Origin: Thermoplasmatales archaeon
GTDB lineage: Archaea; Thermoplasmatota; E2; DHVEG-1
DNA length: 34,672 nt
NCBI GenBank assembly: GCA_030672305.1
Contig: DAOVGR010000081.1
Location: forward strand, 1-34,672
Direction of reading: 5' to 3'
Part shown: one piece after another, positions 8,001-15,455 of the stretch
Layout: every line of letters starts with the position of its first letter
How positions within the stretch are numbered: the stretch's first letter is position 1
Notes under the pieces: model-generated
What the model was told of the DNA's origin: nothing
Database searches by the model: none
Seen by the model: only the letters and a program-made list of their open reading frames with translations
Translations under genes and position numbers: made by a program

Positions 8001-8028
8001 ACTTATAAATTAAATTAACATGTGTTAA
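8001..8028 (+). promoter_or_regulatory. TATA box plus TTAACATGTGTTAA palindrome
   Basis: CTTATAAATT at 8001-8010 is a good archaeal TATA box. TTAAC and GTTAA arms at 8015-8028 enclose ATGT. The gene starts at 8062 behind a GGGGG ribosome binding site. Predicted transcription start falls at the edge of the palindrome. Confidence 0.6.
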
Positions 8029-8061
8029 GTATATTTATATATGAAATGGGGGTAAAAAAGA

Positions 8062-10452
8062 ATGAAACATATTTTTTATAGAAAAGGTTTGGTTTTAGGA
8101 ATAATAATTCTACTTTCTATAGCCGCCTTTGGAGCTAGCAATGTACCTGGTACTATTGAAAAGACAGAAAAAGAACGATCTCAAGAAATGATTAACTCTC
8201 AGAAGGCTATTCTGTTTGATGCAACAGAATTTCCAAATGAGGAGCACTCACAGATTCAGATTAGTGGTACTAGTGCCCAAGTGAGTGCATACACGCGTGA
8301 AGGACGAATTAAACGTCTCTATGGTGAGGCCTTTTCTTATGGTGACAGCCCTAAAATGAGTGCTGATACCTTTCTTCAGGCCAATGCCCACCTGTTTGGC
8401 GTGGATGCAGCTGATCTGAACTTTCAAAATCTCCAACCTATTATGTACATCCGCGATACAGATGCATACAAATTTACTAGTGTCAACTACTTCCAGTACA
8501 AAGATGGTATCCCTGTATTCCAATCACGACTTATATTGTTAGTGAAAAACGAGGAGAATTATCCACTTGTTCATGCCTCTGTTGATCTACGTAACCTCGA
8601 TGGGTTTATTCCGGATGTCAATCAAGATAACCTAAACCCTGAAGAGGGAATTAATAATGCTTTAACAATGAAACCGAGTTTGGTTTACTTTACACAACCA
8701 GAATTGGTAATCTGGGCGGGCATAGATGACATGTTTGTTCAACCGAAGTTGGCATACAGCCTCATTGGCGATAATGGGTATCAAAATGGTGATAGCTCTC
8801 CTGAGAAATACTTATTTGTCACTGATGCAGAAACCGGTGATATCTTATATGTTGAGAGTCTCATCATTTTTGTGGATGTGACTGGGAATGTACAAGGTAA
8901 AGCAACGCAAGATAAAGGTGCAGATATCTGCGAGGATGAATTAGCGGAGAATTTGATATGGGCTCGTGTAAACATTGGCAGCAATATTGCATATACTGAT
9001 GAGAACGGGGATTTCACAATTCCTAATGAAGGTTCATCCCCAGTGACTGTTGAATCACGGCTTTGGGGTAAATGGTTCCGGGTTTTTAATCAGGCTGGAT
9101 CAGACACAGTTCTAAGCAAGATAGTAACACCACCTGGACCCGCTGATTTTATGCATAATAATTTGAATAATAACGAGTACTTACGAGCTGAGGTCAATGG
9201 CTATCTCCAGGCCAATATCGTACGCGATTTCACACTCACTTATAATCCAGATTATCCAGGTTTAGACGAAACTGAATTTCCAGTTAACGTTAATATCAAT
9301 GACAATTGTAATGCTTTTTATGATTATCAATCGATAAACTTTTATAGAGCAGGAGGTGAATGTCCTAACACCGCTTTTTCAACTATTATTCATCACGAAT
9401 ATGGTCACCATCTGGTGTCGATGGCGGGCAGCGGACAGGGTCAATATGGTGAAGGAATGGGTGATGTGATGGGTGTTTTGATCCATGATGATCCAGGACT
9501 TGCTTATGGTTTCTTTAGCGACTGTGATACACCACTTAGAAATGCAGATAATGATATACAGTATCCATGTGGTGGCGCAATTCATTATTGTGGACAGTTG
9601 CTCTCTGGTTGCGTATGGGATACAAGAAACGAATTGTATATTACAGATCCTACAAATTACAGTGACATAATTAGCAACCTTGCCATTAACGCTATGCTTT
9701 TACACACAGGTACTGAGATTGATCCAAGTATCACTATAGATTACTTGGTACTTGACGATGACAATGGCGATATCTACGATGGGACACCACATTACTGCGA
9801 AATCGCGGCTGGCTTTGGTGCTCACAGCATGGATGCACCTCCTGGACCTCCACGTATCCCAGATAAACCTGATGGACCAGATGATGGAATAATGAATATA
9901 GAATATACGTTCAATGCGACCACTATCGATTGTGAGGGAGATCAAATATATTATATGTTTGACTGGGGCGATGGAAAAGATAGTGGTTGGATAGGACCAT
10001 ACAACTCTGGTGATACAGGAAGTGCTTCATACATATGGAAAAAAGCAGGAACCTTTGAAGTAAGGGCAACAGCCAAGGACGAATATGGCAGGGAGTGTGG
10101 CTGGTCAGATCCTTTAATAGTAAACATAATAGAATTAATTGATATCCAGTCTGTCAAGGGTGGATTTTTTAAAGTAAGTGCTGTAATCAAAAACAATGGT
10201 GACGAGGCGGTAACTGGTGTACAGTGGAGCATCACTCTTGAGGGTGGTGCATTTATTGGCAAAAATACCTCTGGGCAAGTGAATATCCCTATGGGTGGAG
10301 AAGCAACTATAGAATCAGGGTTAATATTTGGATTTGGAGCAACAAAGGTAACAGTTACAGCTGAGGTTGAGGTACCTGAATGCTCAGATACAACAGAGAG
10401 AGGTGGGTTTGTTCTCCTGTTTTATACACATGTAAACTTTGGAGGCGAGTGA
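8062..10452 (+). CDS. secreted FTP/fungalysin-like zinc metallopeptidase with PKD-like module
   Basis: 796 residues. Residues 1-28 are a signal peptide. Residues 75-210 form an FTP/PepSY-like propeptide (SADTFLQANAHLFGVD, then YFQYKDGIPVFQSRL). The zinc site is HEYGH at 445-449, with the likely third ligand Glu464 in GEGMGD. The region after it (IHYCGQLLSGCVWDTRNE) is rich in Cys and family-like. Residues 600-690 are the PKD-like module (YYMFDWGDGKDSGWIGPYNSG). About 95 C-terminal residues form another beta sandwich (FFKVSAVIKNNGDEAV) ending in GFVLLFYTHVNFGGE. It should degrade extracellular protein after self-removal of the propeptide. The first two thirds are visibly more GC-rich than neighbours, with codons such as CGC and GCC, suggesting transfer. 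It lacks the hydrophobic tail, but a tail fragment lies 90 bases downstream. Confidence 0.85.
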   Translation: MKHIFYRKGLVLGIIILLSIAAFGASNVPGTIEKTEKERSQEMINSQKAILFDATEFPNEEHSQIQISGTSAQVSAYTREGRIKRLYGEAFSYGDSPKMSADTFLQANAHLFGVDAADLNFQNLQPIMYIRDTDAYKFTSVNYFQYKDGIPVFQSRLILLVKNEENYPLVHASVDLRNLDGFIPDVNQDNLNPEEGINNALTMKPSLVYFTQPELVIWAGIDDMFVQPKLAYSLIGDNGYQNGDSSPEKYLFVTDAETGDILYVESLIIFVDVTGNVQGKATQDKGADICEDELAENLIWARVNIGSNIAYTDENGDFTIPNEGSSPVTVESRLWGKWFRVFNQAGSDTVLSKIVTPPGPADFMHNNLNNNEYLRAEVNGYLQANIVRDFTLTYNPDYPGLDETEFPVNVNINDNCNAFYDYQSINFYRAGGECPNTAFSTIIHHEYGHHLVSMAGSGQGQYGEGMGDVMGVLIHDDPGLAYGFFSDCDTPLRNADNDIQYPCGGAIHYCGQLLSGCVWDTRNELYITDPTNYSDIISNLAINAMLLHTGTEIDPSITIDYLVLDDDNGDIYDGTPHYCEIAAGFGAHSMDAPPGPPRIPDKPDGPDDGIMNIEYTFNATTIDCEGDQIYYMFDWGDGKDSGWIGPYNSGDTGSASYIWKKAGTFEVRATAKDEYGRECGWSDPLIVNIIELIDIQSVKGGFFKVSAVIKNNGDEAVTGVQWSITLEGGAFIGKNTSGQVNIPMGGEATIESGLIFGFGATKVTVTAEVEVPECSDTTERGGFVLLFYTHVNFGGE

Positions 10453-10541
10453 CGTCTAGGATAATGTCAAGTAAGGAGTCTCTCATTTCTTTATTCTAGA
10501 GAATCAGCATTATAAATGAAAAAGAACCATATGACATATAG

Positions 10542-10595
10542 GTTTTAAGGGAGCGATTCCCAATGCTGGAAAAACTGCTGAACCTTATAAGATAA
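10542..10595 (+). pseudogene. orphan C-terminal tail fragment 2
   Basis: Reads VLRERFPMLEKLLNLIR then TAA, with a stop (TAG) immediately upstream and no start codon. The nucleotide stretch TTCCCAATGCTGGAAA is identical to the tail-coding DNA of the 10677-12323 gene. It is 90 bases past the stop of the metallopeptidase gene. It is either a decayed protein end or a dispersed repeat derived from one. Confidence 0.6.
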
Positions 10596-10625
10596 CAATT
10601 TTGTTCTTTATCTTTTGGTTATTGT

Positions 10626-10659
10626 AACATTTAAATATCCATAATAGGATGTAAATGTT
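10626..10659 (+). promoter_or_regulatory. inverted repeat around TATA region upstream of 10677 gene
   Basis: AACATTTA (10626-10633) and TAAATGTT (10652-10659) are perfect 8-bp arms, 18 bases apart. The left arm runs into the TATA-like ATTTAAATAT. The gene's AGGGAGG ribosome binding site follows at 10661-10667. The sequence is AT-rich, so chance pairing is possible. Confidence 0.35.
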
Positions 10660-10676
10660 GAGGGAGGTATTAAAGA

Positions 10677-12323
10677 ATGGTAAAACAGAGTAGCATAATA
10701 TGTAAATCTCTTGTAGTTGGAGTTATAGTTCTATTATTTGTAATGAGTTTTAATCCAATTATAAATGGAAATAAATGGATAAATAATTCGATTTCTCGAT
10801 ATGATACTATTGAAGAAAATAATATTTTAAATTCTCCACCCAGAGAGACATTTTGTGATACAATTAATAGATATCCTAAATTTGGTAGCTATCCTGAATA
10901 TTGTAATTATGTATATTTTTATCATCCACCAAGAGAACTTGAATGGGAATATAATAAAGAAAATTTTAATGGAACTATTAACCAGTTCAGACTTCTTGCA
11001 TCAGACAATACTAACCATACATGGAATTTAAATAATTTTGAATTACATATAAACGGAGTAAATTGCAGTAATCCTGATACTCAATCTTTCTATAGAAGAC
11101 ATCTGCAATGTTATGAATGGGAAATAATTTGGAATAATCTCAGCCAATACTGTACAGGAGTTATTTTATTTGAAATATTATATTTAGATTGTGTTTGGAT
11201 TGAATACCAAGGAGACTATGATGATGATGGAGATGAAACATTTCATTACTCATATTATAATCCCCGCAGTTACATAGATGGAACACTTAATGGTGATTAT
11301 CTTTTTGATAGTGATAAAGCATACATTTGTTGGTACATACCCACAGATTATAATCCACCAGATACACCCACTAAACCATCTGGCAATACCTCTGGATATA
11401 TTTGTATTGACCATAATTACTCAACATCAACAACTGATCCATATGGACTGAATGTATCCTATGGTTGGGATTGGGATGGTGATTTGGTTGTTGATGAATG
11501 GACTGACTGGTACGAATCTAATGAGACCTGTACAATAGCTCATAATTGGAGCAATCCTGGTGATTATTGTATTAGTGTAAAGGCAAAGAATACATTAGAA
11601 GAGGATGGTAATTGGTCTCCTAAATTGAACGTTACGATGTTAAACCATCCACCATATTCTCCTAGTAATCCTATTCCTCTAGATGGGGATCGAAATGTAC
11701 CTATTAATGAGATACTATGTTGGACTGGTGGTGATCCTGATATTTGCGATACTGTTGTCTATGATGTATATTTTGGAATGGATTGTCCTCCTCCACTTGT
11801 TTCTTATCATCAGACTTACACATGTTATGATCCAGGTACTCTACCACTATTTGAAGATTTTTGTTGGATGGTTGTTGCTTGGGATAATCATGGTGCGTCA
11901 AATTCCAGCCCCATGTGGACATTTTCAACTGGTGTAAATCTACCACCATCTGATCCTGAAATAAAAGGCCCTTCAAATGGAAATCCGGGAAAAGATTACA
12001 AATTTACCATCGTTTCGATCGATCCAGATGATCACAATATCAAGTATTATGTAGATTGGGGTGATGGAAATAATATTGAAACTAAATATTATTTGTCTGG
12101 TAATGTAGTAACGTTGAATCATACATGGAATAAAAATGGAACTTATTTGATTAAAGGGAAAGCAATAGATCAATATGGTGCTGAAAGCAATTGGAGTGAA
12201 TATGAAGTTATAATTCCAAGAACCAGAGCAACCTTTTATTTCTTGATTCATTGGTTGTTGGAACGTTTCCCAATGCTGGAAAGACTGCTATCATTGGGTT
12301 ATTTTTATACACGACTTATTTAA
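10677..12323 (+). CDS. secreted multi-domain PKD/Ig-like protein with ERFPMLERLL tail
   Basis: 548 residues. Residues 1-33 are a signal peptide. Residues 40-215 form an N-terminal domain I do not recognise, aromatic and Cys-containing (NHTWNLNNFELHINGVNC; a DYDDDGDETFHYSYYN acidic loop that may bind calcium). Residues 220-318 form a PKD-like module whose core is WDWDGDLVVDEWTDW. Residues 320-420 form a fibronectin/Ig-like unit (CWTGGDPDICDTVVYDVYFG) of the kind often used for surface display. Residues 425-513 form a second PKD-like module (YYVDWGDGNN). Residues 514-548 are the best example of the shared tail (PRTRA...LLERFPMLERLL). It has at least ten Cys residues, suggesting extracellular disulfides. 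No catalytic motif is seen. Probably a surface-binding protein; the N-terminal domain may hold the function. Confidence 0.75.
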   Translation: MVKQSSIICKSLVVGVIVLLFVMSFNPIINGNKWINNSISRYDTIEENNILNSPPRETFCDTINRYPKFGSYPEYCNYVYFYHPPRELEWEYNKENFNGTINQFRLLASDNTNHTWNLNNFELHINGVNCSNPDTQSFYRRHLQCYEWEIIWNNLSQYCTGVILFEILYLDCVWIEYQGDYDDDGDETFHYSYYNPRSYIDGTLNGDYLFDSDKAYICWYIPTDYNPPDTPTKPSGNTSGYICIDHNYSTSTTDPYGLNVSYGWDWDGDLVVDEWTDWYESNETCTIAHNWSNPGDYCISVKAKNTLEEDGNWSPKLNVTMLNHPPYSPSNPIPLDGDRNVPINEILCWTGGDPDICDTVVYDVYFGMDCPPPLVSYHQTYTCYDPGTLPLFEDFCWMVVAWDNHGASNSSPMWTFSTGVNLPPSDPEIKGPSNGNPGKDYKFTIVSIDPDDHNIKYYVDWGDGNNIETKYYLSGNVVTLNHTWNKNGTYLIKGKAIDQYGAESNWSEYEVIIPRTRATFYFLIHWLLERFPMLERLLSLGYFYTRLI

Positions 12324-12426
12324 AAAAGAGCTGAGATGAAAACACATAGTGATTAAAAAGATATTTTTTATTGGGATAAATTTAAAAAATTATAATATAT
12401 ATCCCTTTTAAGGAGGATAATTAAAT

Positions 12427-12900
12427 ATGAACAAGAAATTAGTTGGAATAATTATCGGAATGCTAATACTTACAACTATTGCCCCTATTGCAGTATCAGC
12501 ACTAAAAATAGATAGAATAAGGGACAATTCCCCACCCGATGCACCAGATATAACCTTACCAGAAAAGGTAAGAAGAGGTAGACTATTTAATGTGACAGTT
12601 GTCACAACAGATCCAGATGGTGATGATGTATATTATAGACACAAGTCTAACAGTTGTACTAGCTCTTGGTTTGGACCATTTCCTTCAGGTGCGAATTATA
12701 CTTTTAAATTAAGTATAATAGGCGTTCCAGGAATATATCCCATAGGTGTTCAAGCAAAAGACATTAATGAAGCAGAAAGCGAATGGGCATATGCCGACAT
12801 TAATTTGCCAAGAAACAGAGCAATTACATCGCCATTCTTGAGCTTTCTACAAAATAATTTTTATTTTTTATATTTATTATGGAACCTAATAGGGATATAA
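12427..12900 (+). CDS. small secreted single PKD-like protein with tail
   Basis: 157 residues behind an AAGGAGGA ribosome binding site. Residues 1-26 form a signal peptide ending near VSA. Residues 35-127 are one PKD-like module: NSPPDAPDI, then TTDPDGDDVYYRH, WFGPFPSG and VQAKDINEAESEWAYADI. The central 'FDWGDG' of related modules is replaced by YYRHKSNSCTSS, so the calcium-type turn is lost. Residues 128-157 are the PRNRAI tail with a variant FYFLYLLWNL core. The protein is essentially one module plus tail, so it is the minimal example of the architecture and useful for testing what the tail does. Its catalytic role, if any, is unknown. Confidence 0.75.
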   Translation: MNKKLVGIIIGMLILTTIAPIAVSALKIDRIRDNSPPDAPDITLPEKVRRGRLFNVTVVTTDPDGDDVYYRHKSNSCTSSWFGPFPSGANYTFKLSIIGVPGIYPIGVQAKDINEAESEWAYADINLPRNRAITSPFLSFLQNNFYFLYLLWNLIGI

Positions 12901-12933
12901 TAGCCCTAATCTTACTTTTTTATTTTCTTTATG

Positions 12934-12962
12934 AAATGTAACAGCTAGGAATAGTTACATTT
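12934..12962 (+). promoter_or_regulatory. 9-bp inverted repeat next to TATA box
   Basis: AAATGTAAC (12934-12942) and GTTACATTT (12954-12962) are perfect arms with an 11-base spacer. The right arm merges with the TATA-like CATTTATATC. An operator or activator site upstream of the 13012 gene is plausible. Unlike the TTAAC palindromes, it sits on the upstream side of the TATA box. Confidence 0.45.
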
Positions 12963-13011
12963 ATATCTAAATATTATATTATAGTTTTATAATTTTAAGG
13001 GAGAAATAAAT

Positions 13012-13575
13012 ATGAAAAATAAATTTTGGGAAAAGGGTCTAGTTTTTGGAATAATACTATTGTTTATTGGAATGAGTGTTATTTCTTCGAATGCTGATGT
13101 TGTCAGAAATAGAAACAACTCACCTGTTGTTCTAGTTAATAGTGATAATTATACGAATTATTTAGGAGCTATACACTTTAATTTAAGTAGATTTTCTACA
13201 GACATTGGATTTGAACAATCTGAAGTCACAGATTACACATTTCCAGTAGTTGATGGTAACTATACTTTAGATTTCACTATTGAACTAAATATAACATCGG
13301 AGCAAACATTGTTGTTATCACGTGGGGTATTTACTTCTGCAAAGATTAGTACGAACGATTCTCCTATATGGAAGGCTTTTGGTATTAATTTCGTACGTGG
13401 TGAATATGTTGGTGCCTGGACTATACAAGATATTGAGCGAAATTACAATGAACCACCAATTAATGGACAGGAAACTGTCACCATGTCGGTTATTCTTAAA
13501 GGGCGGGGTTTTCCATTTGGTTTCTTAAAACCTGAAGAAACATCCTTCACAATTACAGCTCATTTTGTAGAGTAA
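13012..13575 (+). CDS. secreted hypothetical protein (187 aa)
   Basis: 187 residues behind an AAGGGAG ribosome binding site. Residues 1-29 are a signal peptide (MKNKFWEKGLVFGIILLFIG). The remainder is strand-rich: HFNLSRFSTDIGFEQSEV, DYTFPVVDGNYTLDFTIELN, then ARG-poor segments and a final VILKGRGFPFGFLKPEETSF. It ends TITAHFVE without the hydrophobic tail. No known motif is recognised and no Cys residue is present after the signal peptide. Alternating polar and hydrophobic residues suggest a beta sandwich. An orphan tail fragment lies 90 bases beyond the stop codon, as it does for the 8062 gene. Exported protein of unknown function. Confidence 0.7.
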   Translation: MKNKFWEKGLVFGIILLFIGMSVISSNADVVRNRNNSPVVLVNSDNYTNYLGAIHFNLSRFSTDIGFEQSEVTDYTFPVVDGNYTLDFTIELNITSEQTLLLSRGVFTSAKISTNDSPIWKAFGINFVRGEYVGAWTIQDIERNYNEPPINGQETVTMSVILKGRGFPFGFLKPEETSFTITAHFVE

Positions 13576-13665
13576 TAATAGAACTAACGAAGTAAAAATA
13601 CTCATCTCTTTTCTTTTTTTATTCTTTATAGAATCACAACTCTGGTTTATTTACTATGGTTTTAA

Positions 13666-13716
13666 GAGCGTTTCCCAATACTGGAAAGACTGCTGACATT
13701 GATCAAATCTGTTTGA
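13666..13716 (+). pseudogene. orphan C-terminal tail fragment 3
   Basis: Reads ERFPILERLLTLIKSV then TGA, preceded directly by an in-frame TAA. Its DNA closely matches fragment 2 over about 45 bases, including GGTTTTAAG just before the coding-like part. Upstream flanks of the two are also similar (a T-rich run, then AGAATCA). It is not translatable as it stands. Confidence 0.6.
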
Positions 13717-13758
13717 AATCTGTTCTCTATATCTGTTTATTTTTAACTGATGTTGTGA

Positions 13759-13788
13759 TTAACTATCGTTAAGGAAATATTTAAATTA
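13759..13788 (+). promoter_or_regulatory. TTAACTATCGTTAA palindrome and TATA box before a broken gene
   Basis: TTAAC and GTTAA arms at 13759-13772 are followed by AAATATTTAAATTA (13775-13788), a TATA-like element. Here the palindrome is upstream of the TATA box instead of downstream. The only gene start that follows is the truncated one at 13841. Confidence 0.5.
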
Positions 13789-13840
13789 TAATAATTTATT
13801 ATAATATTTGCGAATCTATAGTTTTAGGGGGAATTGAAAA

Positions 13841-13888
13841 ATGAAAATTAAATTAAGAAAGGGCATTGCTGTTGGTATAATCTTTTAA
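13841..13888 (+). pseudogene. broken start of a secreted-protein gene
   Basis: ATG 13841 is preceded by a GGGGG ribosome binding site and a promoter. It encodes MKIKLRKGIAVGIIF and then TAA. The 15 residues look like the first half of a signal peptide and resemble the starts of the neighbouring secreted proteins (compare KGLVFGIIL at 13012). The rest of the gene is missing. Confidence 0.55.
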
Positions 13889-14087
13889 TTGTATAACTAG
13901 TTTAACATTTTTATAATTTTATTGTCAAAAAACCGCTAGGTATTACTTCTATAATTGTTATATCCCACCATGCTCGACATCCAGTTATTCAACATACCCC
14001 ACCCGTGTTTTGATTTTGTTTTGCTACTTGTTGACGGTTAGATTACTATAGGAAAGATATTTTAAAGAAAAGAAGGATTAATATTTG

Positions 14088-14435
14088 TTATTTCTTTTTT
14101 AAAGAACGCTGTCGGTACCTGTCTTTTTGATTAAAAAAAGCAATAGATGAATATCCCGCATATACCTTAGCAGAATGTTTTGCCCTTTTAGGAATAAAAA
14201 ACCTCTCCCCTTTTTTATATGTTTTTTTATGTCCTTCAACTATTAAATCAACTTTTCCGTTTACTACAATCTCCCATTGACTTTCATGTGAATGTTCAGG
14301 TAAATCCACATCATTTTCAAATTCCATAAAAATGATTTGATGATTTTTTCCCTGAGATAAAAATGCTTTCACTCCTTTTAATGGGATATCTGCCGCAGGT
14401 AGATTTTGGATTGGTTCAGGAAAAATATTTATCAT
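14088..14435 (-). CDS. small cupin-domain protein
   Basis: 115 residues, one cupin barrel. Motif 1 is seen around residues 45-65 (LPEHSHESQWEIVVNG), with two His and a Glu that can bind metal. Motif 2 is near residues 80-90 (GERFFIPKRAKHSAKV), including a His that completes a typical metal site. The N-terminal stretch lacks a signal peptide, so it should act in the cytoplasm. Single-domain cupins include sugar isomerases, dioxygenases and small-molecule sensors, so the substrate cannot be named. It is monocistronic and divergent from the acetyltransferase gene at 14600; the shared 165-base spacer contains A/T-rich promoter-like sequence. Confidence 0.8.
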   Translation of the reverse strand: MINIFPEPIQNLPAADIPLKGVKAFLSQGKNHQIIFMEFENDVDLPEHSHESQWEIVVNGKVDLIVEGHKKTYKKGERFFIPKRAKHSAKVYAGYSSIAFFNQKDRYRQRSLKKK

Positions 14436-14599
14436 AAGTTTCGACCTTTTGGTGATAAACGTAGTTTATTTATTAAAATTTAGTATTAGAAAAATAGTAT
14501 TACAGCTGTTCCTTATCTGCTTACTGTTATATTTATAAAAACTTATATGATATAAAATCTTGATTTTTTAAGAGAAATAATATAATTGGAAGTTAAAAT

Positions 14600-15106
14600 A
14601 TGGTAATAATAAGAACTGCATTAAAAAGAGATTTAAATGAAATTACTAAAATTTACAATGAATCAATCCTAAAAACAGTAGCAACATTTGATACAGAAGA
14701 AAAAAGTATAGATGAGCAAAAGATATGGTTCCAAGAACATGGACCTAAAAATCCAATACTTGTTGCAGAAGAAAAAGGTAAAATTTTGGGTTGGGCAGCA
14801 CTTAGTAAATATTCAACTAGATGTGCTTATTCTGATACTGCTGAAATTTCATTATATGTAAAGGATGATTATCAAGATAGAGGAATTGGGAAAAAGTTAA
14901 TGGAAAATAGTATTAGGGAAGGGGAAAAAGCAGGTCTTCATGTTGTTATTGCACGAATTACTGACGGAAATGAGAAAAGCGTTCATCTTCATAAATTGGT
15001 GGGATTTGAACATATTGGAATCATGAAAGAGGTTGGTATGAAGTTTGGCAAACGCTTGGATGTATATTTGATGCAGAAAATATATAAAAAAATTTACAGT
15101 GAGTAA
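14600..15106 (+). CDS. GNAT N-acetyltransferase, phosphinothricin-acetyltransferase-like
   Basis: 168 residues with a complete GNAT fold. The N-terminal IRTALKRDLNEITKIYNESI and TFDTEEKS match the Pat/YncA subgroup. The acetyl-CoA loop is YQDRGIGKKL (around residue 94), preceded by the strand AEISLYV. The C-terminal KLVGFEHIGIMKEVGMKFGKRLDVYLMQK matches the same subgroup. These enzymes acetylate amino-acid analogues such as methionine sulfone or phosphinothricin; the physiological substrate is often unclear. It probably acts in the cytoplasm and protects against toxic amino-acid derivatives. There is no operon partner. A stem-loop follows the stop. Confidence 0.85.
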   Translation: MVIIRTALKRDLNEITKIYNESILKTVATFDTEEKSIDEQKIWFQEHGPKNPILVAEEKGKILGWAALSKYSTRCAYSDTAEISLYVKDDYQDRGIGKKLMENSIREGEKAGLHVVIARITDGNEKSVHLHKLVGFEHIGIMKEVGMKFGKRLDVYLMQKIYKKIYSE

Positions 15107-15136
15107 TTCAAAGTATATTTATTTGAGTTTAATTGA

Positions 15137-15177
15137 TTTATCAATAATAGGACAATATAAAATTTCCTATTGATAAA
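15137..15177 (+). terminator. stem-loop after the GNAT gene
   Basis: TTTATCAA (15137-15144) plus TAGGA (15148-15152) pair with TCCTA (15165-15169) plus TTGATAAA (15170-15177), leaving a 3-base bulge and a 12-base loop. It lies 30 bases past the stop of the acetyltransferase. No strong T-run follows, so the terminator role is tentative. Confidence 0.4.
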
Positions 15178-15200
15178 TAACCTACAGCTATTTCAATAAT

Positions 15201-15241
15201 CTTTTTAAACTTGCTACTATTCCTCATTTAATAATTGTTAA
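15201..15241 (+). promoter_or_regulatory. TATA box plus near-match TTAATAATTGTTAA
   Basis: CTTTTTAAACTT at 15201-15212 is TATA-like. TTAATAATTGTTAA at 15228-15241 differs from the common palindrome by T for C in the left arm. The small gene begins at 15259 behind GGGAGG. Spacing matches the other sites, so it is included as a weaker member. Confidence 0.45.
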
Positions 15242-15258
15242 TTTGGGAGGAAAATTTT

Positions 15259-15405
15259 ATGAGTTCAGATAAAAAAGGAAAAGTTGAAGATGCTGCAGAG
15301 AAAACAGGTAAATTAGTTGGTAAAGGCATGAAAAAAGGCTGGGGTGCTGTAAAAGGTCTTGGAAAGGGAATGAAAGATGCAGTAAAGGAAAAGAAAAAGA
15401 AGTAA
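15259..15405 (+). CDS. Lys/Gly-rich mini-protein (48 aa)
   Basis: 48 codons from ATG 15259 with a TTGGGAGG ribosome binding site. The product begins MSSDKKGKVEDAAEKTGKLV and continues with GKGMKKGWGAVKGLGKGMKD before a Lys-rich end. Gly residues recur every four to seven positions in a helix-like register, giving a Gly-face and a strongly basic face. It resembles small stress-related or membrane-active amphipathic proteins, but I cannot assign a family. It lies 50 bases before the mechanosensitive channel gene with a ribosome binding site for each, so the two may share a transcript and an osmotic-stress role; this is an inference. Confidence 0.6.
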   Translation: MSSDKKGKVEDAAEKTGKLVGKGMKKGWGAVKGLGKGMKDAVKEKKKK

Positions 15406-15455
15406 TTTCAGAATTTTAAAAACTTCAGTTAATATTAAGCTCTGGAGGAATATTA

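Larger units (their letters stand above)
13576..14087. other. gene remnant region
   Basis: This 500-base stretch contains no intact gene. It holds orphan tail fragment 3 (13666-13716), a palindrome-bearing promoter (13759-13788) and a broken signal-peptide start (13841-13888). From 13889 to 14087 I see nothing recognisable: a short open frame around 13920-14010 has no start signal or known motif. Confidence 0.6.

Noticed and set aside
13913-14010. Short open frame with VKKPLGITSIIVIS
   Set aside because: No start codon with a ribosome site, no recognisable motif and no neighbouring partner; treated as non-coding.
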